A stretch of DNA of 64,000 nt from Stromatinia cepivora (GCA_014898415.1 RCTD01000001.1:3968001-4032000), one strand, 5' to 3'; positions 12,987 to 25,528 are shown, numbered from the stretch's first letter. Program-made: numbers and translations. Notes: generated by a model from the letters alone, not told the origin.

Positions 12987-13752
12987 AATAGACTCGAGTC
13001 TATAAAATCTAACGAACTAAACTAGATATAAAATTATCTTATTATATATAGATTCTAATTAATCTATTTCTTTATATATGATATTTTCTCTTATAGAAGT
13101 TGTTTTACTATTATATCTTGATCTATAACGTCTTTTTGTGATAGCTTTGGACATGTGTATATTCGAAGTCGAATATCAAGATTTCTGAACCAATATCATA
13201 AACAGTTGCTAACCGCCACTGCTCAATTTTTGAAACAAAATTCGATATGAAGTTCGATTACAATACGAACATCATAGTTCAATACTGCGGTCAGCATCCC
13301 ATTTCGTATACCGTGGTTGTGATTTGGTGTTGTCGACCTCGAGCTCGGCCGGTACACCGTAGTCCGAAATCTTGGTTGACCAAGCTAGGGGGTTGGATCA
13401 CTTCCCTGTCTTTACTCCTAGCTAACTCATCCTCCTATGAGTACTATCTCATTCTCTCTGGTTATAGCACTAGTCCTGTCCGAGTAAGAAATCAAGAAAC
13501 CTTGACTCAAAATGCTGGCCTAGACATTTGACATGGGAAATCGCATGTATTCAAAGTCGTTCACAGAACAACACGATATCATGATTGAACTCAAGAAACT
13601 CAGCTGTGCCGTAGAGGGCCACAGCTATATTAATCCTTTCCACCACCAATCTTTCTACTTTCAAGCCTTCAGACAAACCTCGGAACTCAAAGCAAACCCT
13701 CTCTTTTTACCGGCCTAATTACCTTCCCTATAACACACCAAAACAAGTAGAT
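12987..13752. other. Transition zone, AT-rich block to normal composition; UbiA-gene upstream region
   Basis: Composition changes from AT-rich (to about 13130) to ordinary from about 13140. The open stretches 13247-13531 and 13533-13718 give no recognisable protein and are probably upstream sequence of the UbiA gene that begins at 13753. Confidence 0.45.
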
Positions 13753-14784
13753 ATGGAGACTGAAACCGAAGAGATAGGCAGGCCAAACAGCCTCAAAGTA
13801 TGACCTAGACATTGTTACGTTAGCGCTGTAGAGCTAATACCACAACAGAAATTCAACGCTATATCTGCTTGGCGGTCTGCGAGATACCACCTGTATACCG
13901 TTTGGCTCTTTACATTTAGCGATATGAAGACTATTCTATTCCCAACTTCTATCTGGGGTTTATTCAACGCACTGTCTGGTCCGCATCTTACTACCAACGA
14001 CAATCCTTTGACGACCGATATCCTCTGCCGCTTTCCTATCACTTTAATCTGGGTCTGGCTGGCACTCCTACCATTTAATATCAACAACCAACGCCTACCA
14101 GACGCCATCGAGGAAGATAGTATTAATAAACCATGGCGACCTTTAGTCTCGGGCCGCCTATCACCCTTACAAGCAACCTTCCTCATGTACGCTATCTTCA
14201 TCCTAGACTTCCTCGTCTCATTCTTGATGCACGCTTTCATCCCTTGTCTGATCATGTTCATTCTTGGGTATATCTACAATGATCTTGGCGGTGCTGATAG
14301 TGCTATAACTCGGAATTTTATTAATGCCCTGGGGTTTCAAGCATTTGGCTGGGGTGCGACAATGGTCGCTTCAAACAGTGTCAAGTATGGACTGAGCCAG
14401 GCAGCTACTCTGTGGTTTCCTTTGATTGGTCTGGTAGTCTTTACTACCGTGCAGTCGCAGGATATGTACGATCAAGAGGGCGATCGACTCCGTGGACGAC
14501 AAACACTTCCATTAGTTATTGGGGATGGGCCTGCGAGATGGGTTATAGCAATTGGTGTAACTGTGTGGTCTGTCTATTGCCCGCAGTTTTGGGGCTTGTC
14601 TTTACTTGGGAAGGGGTCTTTCATGGTCACTATTTTGGGGGTTGTTGTTGTTTACAGGACTTTGTTGAAACGCACGGTTGAAGAAGACAAATTAACGTTT
14701 AAAATTTGGTGTTTCTGGACTCTTTCTTTGTACATACTACCTTACGTTCGAAGACTCTCTACGAGTGGAGGAACTTGGAATTAA
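13753..14784 (+). CDS. UbiA-superfamily membrane prenyltransferase or terpene cyclase
   Basis: Two exons (13753-13797, 13849-14784; 51-nt intron with a CTAAT branch site and CAG acceptor) give 326 residues. The ATG at 13753 was chosen because it joins in frame to the conserved region before Met41, where a one-exon model would start. The polytopic protein carries the second UbiA aspartate motif (D220, D223, D227, followed by GRQTLP) and KPWRP at 109-113. The first motif is degenerate: N95...D100...D105 instead of NDxxDxxxD. Family members condense isoprenyl diphosphates with acceptors in membranes, or cyclise them (UbiA-type terpene cyclases such as Fma-TC). Substrate is unknown; a P450 lies 8 kb downstream. 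Confidence 0.8.
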
Positions 14785-17303
14785 CCTTATGTGATGGTGT
14801 TAGGTTAAACCATAAGCTTCTATTAGCCCTAGCAAGCGCACATGAGGCGTATATTCAATAGCCACCTAAGGTAGATAACAGTTCTTTGCTTGAATTTATC
14901 AGTATTTGATAATTCCCTGGATAATTTTGCTGGCTAAGGAGTAACATAAAATCCTACCGATAATCACACCGCATCGTTACGAACAACTTCGTGCTTTTAA
15001 CAAAGAACACCAACACATTTGACAGGTGGTGGATGAGCCACGCTAATCACCAAGATTAACTACATCAGCTGTTTGAGTGAAATTAGATGGTATGGCAGTC
15101 TCTCTTGCGAGACTAAACCGAAGAATCTGCGAAGAAAGTTGATTTTAGATTGTCTTGGATCACTTATAGCTTGAAAAGGGATCAAAATTGCCCCGATCTG
15201 TACTGGAGTATTTTTACAAGATCAATATTGATGGGCCCCTGCTTCATGATTCGCACTCTTCCTAGTGGTTGGGGAATTTGGGGAAGTATAGAGATAGCCA
15301 AGCTAAACACACGGGGTTTAGTGCTATTTCCACCTGTCTTATGCCCCGCCACCCATGTTGATGTGACTCCTACAGGCACCGAAGGAGCAAAATAGTTCTC
15401 ATGTCAATTAGAATTAGGGTCCAGGCACAGTCATTTCCTGTTATGATTGTTCATCTGTGGCACACTCTAGCAATCAAGGAACAAATAAATCATACCGTAG
15501 TTTTATCCTTCCCGGGGCGAAAGTGAACTGCCGAGTCCAGGGAAATAAATCTCAAGGGTGCTACCCAAACGAGTAACATTTACAGGAATAGATCTATATA
15601 CAAGCTCTGTCTCTCGAATGATTGCAGAGCTTGGTATGTGGAATCTGGGATTGAAGCTACGAGCAAGCTATTTGAGATACCCCCATCACCATTCCATAGC
15701 GCATTTGATATCTGCTTACGGGATAATAGTAGCAATTTTAGCAAAAAGAAATGGCACCGACATGATGCGAACCGTGGTTGCTTACCTTACAGTAAGCGAA
15801 GCTAACCGTTATGACGACACTGGACATCCCCTAAGATACTTTTTCACCCGTATATCATAATTAAAATTAGATCATTAGATATAGATTTTGCTTACCTATT
15901 ATATTATATTATACTATATTATATTCAAATCATTTATTATCTAATTATAATACAAAATTATTATTGTATAGTTATATTATTCAATTTCGGATTATATATA
16001 ATAATTTCGAAAAAAAAAATATATATAATATCTTTAAAGTTTTTTGTTTTTTTTAAGTACTTTCAGTATAAAAACGATGAAGAGGTAGATAGCGAGGATC
16101 AGTGATAAGGGTAGGTGGCGAGGGTAGATAATGATTATGAGGAGGGGAGCTAGAAAAGAGAGGTTAATTCAATCGAAACAAATTAGGAAATGATCTGGAA
16201 ACTAAGGAAAATCTTAATTTAAACATGATATATGGATAATATTCGAATTTTTTTTCATAATAATGAAGATTTATAAAAATTCGTAATATACGGTTAATAT
16301 AGCTGTATAGTATATTATGTCAAATCCATGATATACAGGTAAAGAAGTACCTTAGGGGTCGACCACTTGATGATCAGTTTGGTTCGGTGCTGATACTGCG
16401 TAACAAAGCCATGGCTTAAAAATCCTCCGCTTGGCGGTTATTCGCCCGAATCCGTCCGAATACGAGCATGCAGAGATCATGCTCCCCGACAGGATCAGGC
16501 AAGTAAGCGCCATTAACAATACAAGCGGCGCCGCGATTTGTGTTACGCCTCGCCTGCTACATTGATAGTGCCAAAGCAGAAAAGATCTACCATTATCAAT
16601 CTAATAAGGCAGAGCAAAAATTATTGCTGCAGTTAGTTGTTGGTGACTATATCACCCAATTCGCAAATTGCGAAGTTGCAATCTCAATGGGTCGAGCTCG
16701 TGTTCGACTTGTTTGTCACAATGCATTGAATCATGACACTGAGCTTCAAACCTAATCACTTGATGGAAAGCTAAAATTCGGATATGAAGGTTAATGCCAC
16801 TGTGATAAGACAGCGCAATTATTCTTGGCAATTCTTGGTATCCCCTCTTTAATGCAGCGATTTATTCATGCAACTATCTTTTGATGTGCTATTTTGATCT
16901 TTGCATATCATCAATACTCGGGAGGTGATGAAGCACATAGGCGGCGAGGGGACAGATTGAAGAATGTTTGGCCATGTTGAAAGGCTTGCGCCGCAAACTT
17001 CATCAATAGCCGGAAGATCAAACCACCTCATTACTTGTTGGGGTGTGATTGGGGTGGGTTCAGCTTCAACCTTGTGGACAGGACGTGTTTGGTCGGAGAA
17101 TTAGGAGTAATGCTACCTCGAATATTCTTCCAACAGTTTCCATATTCGAATGCAAAATCCTCCCAAATTGACCCTGGGTTGTTTTTTCAACTCGGTCTTT
17201 AAAATGTGGTAACATCAATTACTATGGGGTATATCCACCATAATCCCATCTGAGTCTACCAATAATTCTTCCCACACATCTTTCTCATCATTTTGTCTCT
17301 ATT
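14785..17303. other. Intergenic 2.5 kb without recognised gene; AT-rich patch 15880-16330
   Basis: Several 60-100-codon open stretches occur (15150-15395, 15558-15860, 16540-16755), but none reads like a known protein and their frames and strands conflict. An AT-rich low-complexity patch (15880-16330, with ATATT repeats near 15900) looks like a decayed repeat. 16360-17300 is ordinary in composition and probably holds the promoter of the rhodopsin-domain gene. Confidence 0.45.
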
Positions 17304-18744
17304 ATGATGGATCCAAACACCACACCAGCCTTGGAGCCTCCAGTGGGCATAACGCCTAATCTCGTTGATCCATATACTCGCCAGCCATACCTGATAGGCA
17401 CCTGCGTCGTCTGTTTGACACTTACAACAGTATGCATTTTTATTCGGACTCTCACCAAGGCATACCTTTTCAAGGAAATGCGCCTTGAAGATTGTGAGTA
17501 TCGAGCAAAATTCAATGCTTTAACACTACCTAACAACTGTAGGCTTCATGATTTTTGCCGGGGTATGCACAAGTCCCCGAAGTTCTTTAACTTTGTCGCG
17601 TGTGATTGCCAGGGACATCGATTAATTGAGAATTTAGTTTGGTTTCGCTTCTTTCTGTGGGGTAATGCTTGCCGCGGGGAAGGCGGGTCAAGGAAGCCAT
17701 CAGTGGGATGTCTCTGTAAGGGGGTTGATGGATGTTATACTTGTAAGTGTTTACCTTATCCTTAAATTTGGTCCTCACGGATTAACGACGCAGCTGTCCA
17801 ACATTCTCGAGATAATCTATGGCCCAGCTATGTTTGCTGCGAAGGCATCTGTCATCCTGCAGCTGATGCGAATTTTCACCGCAAACGCCAAAAACTTTGT
17901 CTATTGGTCTTTTATAACCCTTCTTGGACTGAATGGTGCCTTTTACTTCAGCATATTCGTATCATTCATTTTGGCTTGCGTTCCCAGAGCCAAGCTCACC
18001 AATCCATCGCTCCCAGGCACTTGTATTTCTATTAACGGATCCATTTTGGCTACATCAGTTTGCAACATAGTCTCGGATCTCTCGATCCTGATACTCCCTT
18101 TGGTAGTTGTCTGGAGTCTGAGAATACCCTTAAAAAGGAAATTGACTGTTGGTGCGGTTTTTGGAACAGGAGTATTGTTCGTCGATGTATTCTTGTTCAT
18201 TGAACGGTTCCGCTAACCTCACTTAGTGCTTGTATCTCTAGTATAATTCGCCTTGTATATAGCGTACAGCTTACTTTGGCCGAAGATGTGACCTATGCAA
18301 TCTCTCCGGTCGGCCTATGGGCGTAAGCATTCTCAACACTCAAGTACTTGTGTGGACTTTTGTTGACACCTTGTGAACACAAATAGTCTGGCCGAATTTA
18401 CAACTGTTATCATGGCAGGATGCTTCCCGATTTTCCCGAGGTTTTTCAAATTTGTCAGAGGCAAAGAAGAAACCAAAGGTTATGTGCATACAGATCAGGC
18501 CGATGCCAGACGCAAAAAGTTCAATCAGAGCAATCACGTCCATATCAGCACGGTAGCATCGGCTTCGACTTGGGGTGGCTCTGAGGAGAGAATAGTGGGA
18601 TCTCAAGATTATATCGAGTTGCATGATGGGAAACAACACGAAGGGAGTAGGGCTTTCTCTGATGGAAATGGCGTGCCACATTCAAGTATCATGAGAACGA
18701 TATCTTTTGAGGCAACAACGGTCAACGCAACAAGTTCGGCTTAG
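17304..18744 (+). CDS. Fungal rhodopsin-domain integral membrane protein (PTH11-related type)
   Basis: Six exons (17304-17493, 17543-17562, 17638-17742, 17794-18176, 18227-18322, 18387-18744) give 383 residues with consistent phases. A short N-terminal tail is followed by about seven hydrophobic segments. Family landmarks are seen: HQWDV after the second or third helix, EIIYGPAMF, a PLKRKL loop, and the late AEDVTYAISPVGLWALAEF block, then a hydrophilic Ser-rich cytoplasmic tail. The fourth donor is GTTCGT, weaker than the rest, but is needed to join GTGVF to ACISS. Proteins of this family are fungus-specific seven-helix membrane proteins, some acting as surface receptors; no CFEM domain precedes it here. 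Ligand unknown. No frameshift or stop was seen. Confidence 0.85.
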
Positions 18745-20067
18745 TCCTGTCTTTTTCTTTGACTTGGAAATTTTCGCAGTGTACCGGGGAACTTCGCTAG
18801 GGTGATTGTGGGTGGGGATGTCACTAGCTTTCTGTTACAGTGAGATTATCAGGGTCATTGAACTGTAGCACAACAAGATATATAAAGTCATGGAATTTTC
18901 GAGAGCTCGATTTCTTTGTCTTAAAAATTAAATACCAATTAAAAAGCTTTGACCTACCCCAATCACAAATTTCACATGCTGGAAAGGTTCCCTGGTGTCT
19001 AATTTGGGGACGAACACTTTGTCTCTACAATCCTGGGGCTTTAAGAATTTTTGTTTGTGTGAAGAATCAGGACAATCGTACCAAACTCCAAGAGTCGAGA
19101 TCCCTTCGAAGAACCTCTGAATACCCTGTACAGGACAGAAGATATTTCCTTGGCTCACTTTGTCACACCCCTCGGTACTAAACCTGAAACGAACCGAACC
19201 AACTCCTACTTTGAGAAATCGCAGAACAGTGTGAACAAAAAGAACTCCGGCTCAGATTCCCTGTCTGACCCTCCCCCGTTCTTCAAATGATAGAAGTTAT
19301 GCAGGGCCTTGTTAGTACAGACGTCAGCAGATGTGATGATACGGCGTGGAGACCGAGAGATTACCCCTCATTAAAATGCTCAACAATTATTCTGTGAGCC
19401 TCGCCGTCTTGGCTTTCTCTAGCGATGAAGATCCAACCGAAAAGTTCTGTTGGTATTATATAATAGATAACAATGAAGTAGTCGAATAAGTATTCTATTA
19501 ATTACTAATAGTAGTAATTCATCGCGAAATAGGACTAAGAGGTTTGTATAACTCAACTAGACCATCAAAGATCCTTTTATAGATTTATTTTATGAATAAA
19601 AACCAAAAAATATTTATCAGCTAAGTGAACAACTTAATCTTATATACAGCTGAGCAATATTTATTGTAATATTTTAATACAAAATTCGATTTCTAATATT
19701 TTTAAAGTAGTTTTTTATATCTCAGAAGAAGATATTAAATTAGGTACAGATCAAGATAATTTAGCTACCTTTGAAGCGTTGATTTTTGATATTAATAGAG
19801 TTTTTATTTCATTCTCATGGATTATTATCTAAATTACGAACATCTATTCGAGTGCATAAGGGCAAAGCTTAAGGATCGTTTTCTTTACTTTTCTCAACCT
19901 TTCCCCTTCGGAGATTCTCCAATATTATCAAGCTACACTCTACTCGTATAGCGTCCTGCGAACAACTGCAATGGGTTTTACCCCTGTGTCGGTTGAAGAT
20001 GTGCAGATTAACCAGGATGATCTCGCTTATATTCAACCACCTGAATGTCTGTGTGTATCCACAACTA
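18745..20067. other. Intergenic, with AT-rich decayed patch 19440-19860
   Basis: Open stretches at 18840-19181 and 19869-20111 overlap on both strands and are not recognisable. 19440-19860 is AT-rich and probably a decayed repeat. The right edge abuts the pogo-like transposon at the target TA (20066-20067). Confidence 0.4.
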
Positions 20068-20109
20068 ACCGATTTCCCTACATCATGCACGACCCCACAT
20101 CTTGCACGC
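20068..20109 (+). repeat. Left terminal inverted repeat of pogo-like element
   Basis: Starts ACCGATTTCCCTACATC and ends CTTGCACGC; reverse-complement match to 22211-22252 with one mismatch (A/G in the CATCATGC block). Confidence 0.92.
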
Positions 20110-20138
20110 ATTTTTAATTTTATAAAATATCAACCATC

Positions 20139-21835
20139 ATGGATGAATATAGCGATAATATATCTTCAAAGATTTGTATAGAGCTTGTATTAATTCAAAT
20201 TAAAGGGGAAAAGTATCCTAAATATATTTAAATAACAAATTTCTTCAAAATCAATTGTTTAACATTTTTTCGGTATTATAAAAGCAAAACCATCTTTTAT
20301 AATATTATATATATTGAAATTCATTAATCTTTTTTAAAAGAATAAAAAGAGGTTTTAATTAATCAAATTAATAAATTGATATAAAGATTTATGTTTTTTA
20401 TAAACTATATAATCAAAAACTTTATGGGAGAGATTATAAACCGTTTTTTAGGGAAGAATTGGATGGCAAATTTTATGAAAAGGTATAAAATATATCTTCA
20501 AAATTGGTATCTCTGATATATTGATAATTTGTATATGAAAGTTAATAATGTTATTGTATTTAAGTATTTTTATGATCTGATTTGAATTATTTTGTATTAT
20601 TATTGAATTTTATTATTTAAAAGAGTTATACTAATACTCTTCTTTTTTTTATTTAATTAATAAAAGTAATCACAAAATATAATATATTATTTAAAAATAT
20701 ATACAATTGAGATGAAAAGGGCTTTATAATTAGTCTAGAAAGGACTATGAAAAGGATAATGAATACTAGTGCATATAATTGTGATAGAGCTACGAAAGCT
20801 AGACAGAATGGATCGAGAGAGTTTATCACCCTTTTAGCATATATATGTGCCGATAATACAGTTATTCCACCTACTCTAATTTATAAAGGGGAATCTGGAG
20901 ATCTACAAGATACATAAGTTGATAAAATAGGAATAAAGGATCAGATTTATTTCAGAACTTCAAGCAATAGATGATCGTCGAATGTATTCAACCTTACCTG
21001 GCTTAATAAAGTCTTTCAACATTATACTCGTTCAAAAGCAGAGAAAGGATATCGTCTATTGATTGTAGATAATCATTCTAATCATATGAATATGGAATTT
21101 ATATCGAAATACAATCAATTGAAGATCATTTTATTAATTCTCCCTCTCCATTCTATATATCGACTCCAATTTCTTGATATGGGTTATTTCCTTCCCTTTT
21201 CAATGAATTATGGTATAGAATTCAATAATCTAATGTACAAAAGCGGAGGTATCGTTGAAATATCGAAATATAACTTTTGGATGATATTTAAGGTTGTTTG
21301 GGTTCAATCTATTATTATTTATAATATCCTGAAATCTTTCGAAAAAGCCGGTATTTATTTTATAAATAAGAACATTACTATTCGCAGTATCAAATTAGAG
21401 TAAGTCTTTATGTTATTTATGTCGATGCAATTTACAGGGAATAAAATAAAAACGCTATATACGATTAAAACTCTTCGTTACTTCAAATTAGAGTTTCGCC
21501 TTAAATAGGATCCCGATATCATTTAGAAACTTTTTAAGGTTGTATTTATGTATGCAGTTAATGCTAATATTCAATTGTATAGAGCAAAAGGTTTAGAAGA
21601 AGTTTTGAAGATCGAAAGAAAGAAAAGAATCTGTTTTAAATGTTTAAATTTAATAGGGGAAGAGGGCGGAGGTGCTTTTTTATATTCTTTTTCACAAATC
21701 GAAAGAGCTAGAACCTATCAATCGATGAAAGCACTAGTTGCTGAACAGAAGAAGGAAGCTAAGAAGCAAAAGAAAGCCGAAAAGAAAGTTGAAAAGGAAT
21801 GGAAGAATAGAGTGATTAAAGAAAGGGTAATATAG
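20139..21835 (+). pseudogene. Inactivated pogo/Fot1 transposase (CENP-B/Tc5 HTH plus DDE_1)
   Basis: Translation through stops shows an N-terminal DNA-binding region (a GKNWMANFMKRY-like segment near 20450, typical of the Tc5/CENP-B HTH) and the DDE endonuclease. First catalytic Asp lies in DEKGF (about 20712). The second is in LLIVDNHSNH (about 21055-21085). The third is in LDMGYF (about 21172). A Lys/Glu-rich basic C-terminal tail (21720-21835) is usual for the family. Breaks include a TGA before DEKGF, stops near 20918 and 20971, and stops between 21403 and 21548. All three catalytic residues can still be identified, but no continuous protein exists. Confidence 0.85.
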
Positions 21836-22210
21836 AAGGAGATCGATTATTAAATTGTATATGATATCAAAGAGGGGGTGAAAAGAGCTTAAAAATCATT
21901 AATATCTTTTATTAAAAGAGTATAAATAATTCAAAAACGTTTTTCTATTATAGATTTAATATCTTAAAAAGCTATAAAGGATTATGATATTGTAAAGATT
22001 GATAAATCAATAATGGAAAAAAGGGGGGGGGTATTATGTTCAAAGGTCGGGCGATGTATCAAGGTTTCGTCGAAATTGAAAATATAAAGGTTTTTTAATT
22101 CTATAGGATAATATTATATCTTTTTATTGTTCAAAAAGAATTGTAGTTTTATATTTTATAATTTATAATTAATATCGAATTTTGAAGTGATCGTAGTAGG
22201 AATATGAGGG

Positions 22211-22252
22211 GCGTGCAAGATGTGGGGTCGTGCACGATGTAGGGAAATCGGT
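22211..22252 (-). repeat. Right terminal inverted repeat of pogo-like element
   Basis: Inverted partner of 20068-20109, ending ...GGGAAATCGGT before the flanking TA. Confidence 0.92.
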
Positions 22253-22254
22253 TA

Positions 22255-23075
22255 TATGCATGTTCTCTGGCGACACGAGTACGTTGTCGATTGACCTTCA
22301 CCGAAGGCGCGGTGCAGTATCACATCGTATCCACATTTAGGTGGTTTGGATGGATCATGCAAAGGCTACCGCACGAAGCAGCTTCCAACAAAGTGCATCC
22401 GAGAACATCCAATTAATATACTGGTATCTCCAACAATAGAATCAATAATGAAACCCTCTAATCAGTAAATCTGTGGAAATGGTCTCAATTTGTTCATCTA
22501 AAATACCATAAAAGTTCGTTTTCGTGAATCCTACAGGATTACACCCGCATATAGTGTGGTTGTGCAAAGATTATTGACCCAGAGAGTCTAGAGTTGTCTG
22601 AACATCTATCAACCGCCAGACTTGGACACCGTTTCATCACCCGCAGTCTAGAAACCTGATTTTGGATGCACTTGCGGCGAGCTACTATATTCAGCGGCGC
22701 AGTGCCAATTGAGGAGCCATTGCAAAACAAGGTTGCTGATTTTGCCGAATGTTGGTTCAGCTGCAGTTTTTACCCACCCTTTTTGCGTCGTTCATGTATG
22801 CTCACCCTGGCTCGTAGGATGATGCGCAAAATTTCACATCCTATTCGGCGACGCTGACTTCGGCATTTATCAAGGCAGAATGAAACGAAAAGATCAAGGG
22901 TGGTGGGGCGCCGTTGACAGGTGACTCACCTGCAGCTCAAACAATTTTTCGAAGGTTCCCCTCACTGTAACCGCCTCAACAACGGCGTTCACAACCGTTT
23001 AAAAATCAGAGCGGTGGTGCAGCTTTTCCCTTGTATCTTTAAGATTCACCTACCTGACATTTCGAACCTCTCACA
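22255..23075. other. P450 upstream region
   Basis: Ordinary base composition; the short open stretches (for example 22666-22857) are not recognisable. This is probably the promoter and 5' UTR of the P450. The pogo-like element ends only 824 bp before the P450 ATG, so it could affect expression. Confidence 0.45.
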
Positions 23076-25122
23076 ATGTTAACTTTCGTTTCCCAAGCTA
23101 TGCTGGCTACCAAGATAGGAGGGGCAGCGGTTGCGGGTGTTGCTTCTCATCTCCTATATTTTATACGTGGAGAGCATCATCTACATGCTCCCTCAATTCT
23201 CCTAACCGCACTGGCGGCAGCTACTCTCATTTTCTGCAGTGAATATCATGCCGGCCTTGCTCGAGCCGCCACCAACACATTTTTCATTTTCACTGCCTAC
23301 AACACGGCTTTGTTTACTAGTATAATCGTTTATCGCACTACATTCCATCCCCTTCGATCATTTCCTGGTCCCCGGCTGGGTAAAGTCTCCAAGCTGTGGC
23401 ACGTATTACATATCCTTGATTCCAAGAACCATCTATTCCTTCAAGAACTGTATGAACGCTATGGCAGCATCGTGCGTACGGGTAAGGGGCTTTTAATCTT
23501 GCCAGCGAGGGGCGGTATCCAGCTTACTTATTCTACTGTAGGGCCCAGCGAAGTAACCGTGTTCGAACCTGGGGTTTTCCAAGTCATCGGTGGCCCAGGA
23601 ACAGCTTGCATTAAATCAGCGTGGTATGACCTGCTTTGGCCACTAATAGCTTTAAACTCCATTCGCGAAAAGAACGGGTACGCCGCACGCCGAAGGCTTT
23701 GGGATAACGCTTTCAAACCAAATTGTAAGAATTACCACTCACTCTCGGTGTGAGAAGGAAACTAACGATGTTATATGTAATAGCCCTCAAAAACAGGAAA
23801 GATGAAGGTGTTATCCTAAAGTATGTTCTTCAACTGGAAGAGCATCTTCAACAATCCCAAGGACAGCCCGTCAACGTTCTCCAATGGTTCGGGTTTTTAA
23901 GTTTCGACATAATGGGTGATTTTGCTTTCGCAAACTCTTTCAATATGCTAAAGTCTGGTAAGTGGGATAGTGGCGTCAAGTTAGTGAGTGATGGTATAAA
24001 TATTCTTGGGCCCATTTCACCTGTGCCATGGCTGGCTCAAATCGCCTTCCAAACACCAGGTGCTGCCGACAGCTGGAAACAGATGTTAGACTGGTGCAAG
24101 GAAAATATGAGTGGACGTCTTGATGTAAGAAGAAACTTGCTTGACAGGAACTGAATTAAACTAATGAGATTGTGACTCACAGATTGATTCAAACAAGCCT
24201 GATGTCTGCGTCCAAGTACCATTGAACACTTTTGGAATGGAGCTTACTCAAATATAGGTATCATATTGGTTGATTGACGCACAAAGAAGTGGAGAAGCGG
24301 AGATGAATTTGAACGACCTATATGGTGATGCAGTGGCGGTTGTTATCGCAGGCAGGTGAGTGCTCGCAGCCACCTCCTTGGAATTATGCTGAAACCATTA
24401 CTAGTCACACCACTGCTTCATCTCTTACATTTGTATTTTACGAATTAGCGATGAATTTGGGAGTACAGACGAAATTACATGATGAACTAAAGAAGCTTCC
24501 GACCATATTTACACATGATTCTTTGGTCGAACTTCCATACCTCAACGCGGTCATCAATGAGTCTCTTAGGCTTCACTCCGTACTGCCCACAGGTGGAAAC
24601 AGACAGACCGGTCCAGAGGGCGTGTATGTCGAGGGTCAATATATCCCCCCTCATACTACTGTTGTAGCCCCACGGCATACTATAAGCAGATGTAAGCAGC
24701 CCAATTAAAAAAACCAATGGCTGCCTTGCCAGTCAAAGCTGATATGCCGTTTTACAGTGGAAAGTTGCTTTGAAAAGGCAAACGAATTCGTTCCAGAACG
24801 TTGGACGGAGAAGCCTGAAATGATTAAAGATATCAGAGCGTTTCAGCCATTCAATCTAGGTAAAAGGAAATTGCTCCCAGGATGGTATCCGGAGAAAACC
24901 GACATTTTACAGGCAGCTAACTCGAATCTAGGCCGCCATTCATGCCCTGGTAAGAACATTGGCTTAATGGAGCTCCGTATCACTATTGCACTGTTAGTTA
25001 CCCAATTCGATATTAGCCTAGCACCTAGCGAGAATGGCAGAGGTGTTGTAGATGACATGCGTGATACTTTTACTGCTCAGCCAGGAGACTTGAAGTTGGT
25101 TTTCAGACTAAGAACTGAGTAG
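23076..25122 (+). CDS. Cytochrome P450 monooxygenase
   Basis: Eight exons: 23076-23481, 23542-23724, 23784-24124, 24183-24203, 24258-24355, 24405-24691, 24758-24859, 24932-25122. The sum is 1629 nt, giving 542 residues. An unusually long N-terminal region holds two or three hydrophobic segments before the proline hinge (FPGP). Landmarks: I-helix AGSHTT (348-353), ExxR at E402-R405, PERW at 458-461, haem-ligand Cys484 in FNLGRHSCPG. The fourth donor (GTCTGC at 24204) is weak; an alternative at 24216 keeps frame and adds four residues. The I-helix acid is His351 here. It would be an ER-anchored haem monooxygenase needing P450 reductase. Substrate is unknown; the neighbouring UbiA enzyme hints at a terpenoid. 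It appears intact. Confidence 0.85.
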
Positions 25123-25528
25123 ACTTTGAACGTCGGATTTTGTATATAGTAGTTTAGAATTCAGCAGTAGCTTCCATGAAAACAGCTGATCTAAATGGGT
25201 TCAATTCAAATTCGCATAACACGAATAATATATTGATGTCATCAAGCTAAAACATGCGAAGATGATTCAAAATTACGTTGATAAGTGATCTTGGCGGACG
25301 ACAATGCAAATGCTATCACTGTGCGCGAGAGGCAGCTGAATTCCTAACTCAGTTTCAGAGATAGCTACTCTCTTGAAGCTCACTTGAGGTTCTTCTACAG
25401 TCGATCTGGAGATAGAAGTTAAGAAATAGTTTGATCACAGGGTCAGAATAGAACGAAATAAAAAAATCCACTACGAGGATATGCGACAAAATCAGTTAGT
25501 AGATTAGCCTAGCCTAACCGATACATCA
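25123..25528. other. P450 3' flank
   Basis: No gene seen. The interval ends at the CATCA flank (25524-25528) of the MITE. Confidence 0.5.

Larger units (their letters stand above)
20068..22252 (+). mobile_element. pogo/Fot1-like Tc1-mariner DNA transposon, 2185 bp
   Basis: 42-bp terminal inverted repeats (20068-20109 and 22211-22252) differ at a single position, and each end is flanked by TA (20066-20067, 22253-22254), the Tc1/mariner target duplication. Length, TA duplication and a DDE_1-type transposase on the + strand all fit fungal pogo/Fot1 elements. The interior is AT-shifted with stop codons, so the copy is inactive unless mobilised in trans. Confidence 0.9.

Noticed and set aside
13815..14261. 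148-codon minus-strand frame
   Set aside because: Shadow of the UbiA gene, which has clear motifs on the + strand.
15150..15860. Consecutive open frames 3' of the UbiA gene considered as a third cluster gene
   Set aside because: Frames are unrelated, no conserved motif and no splice sites that join them.
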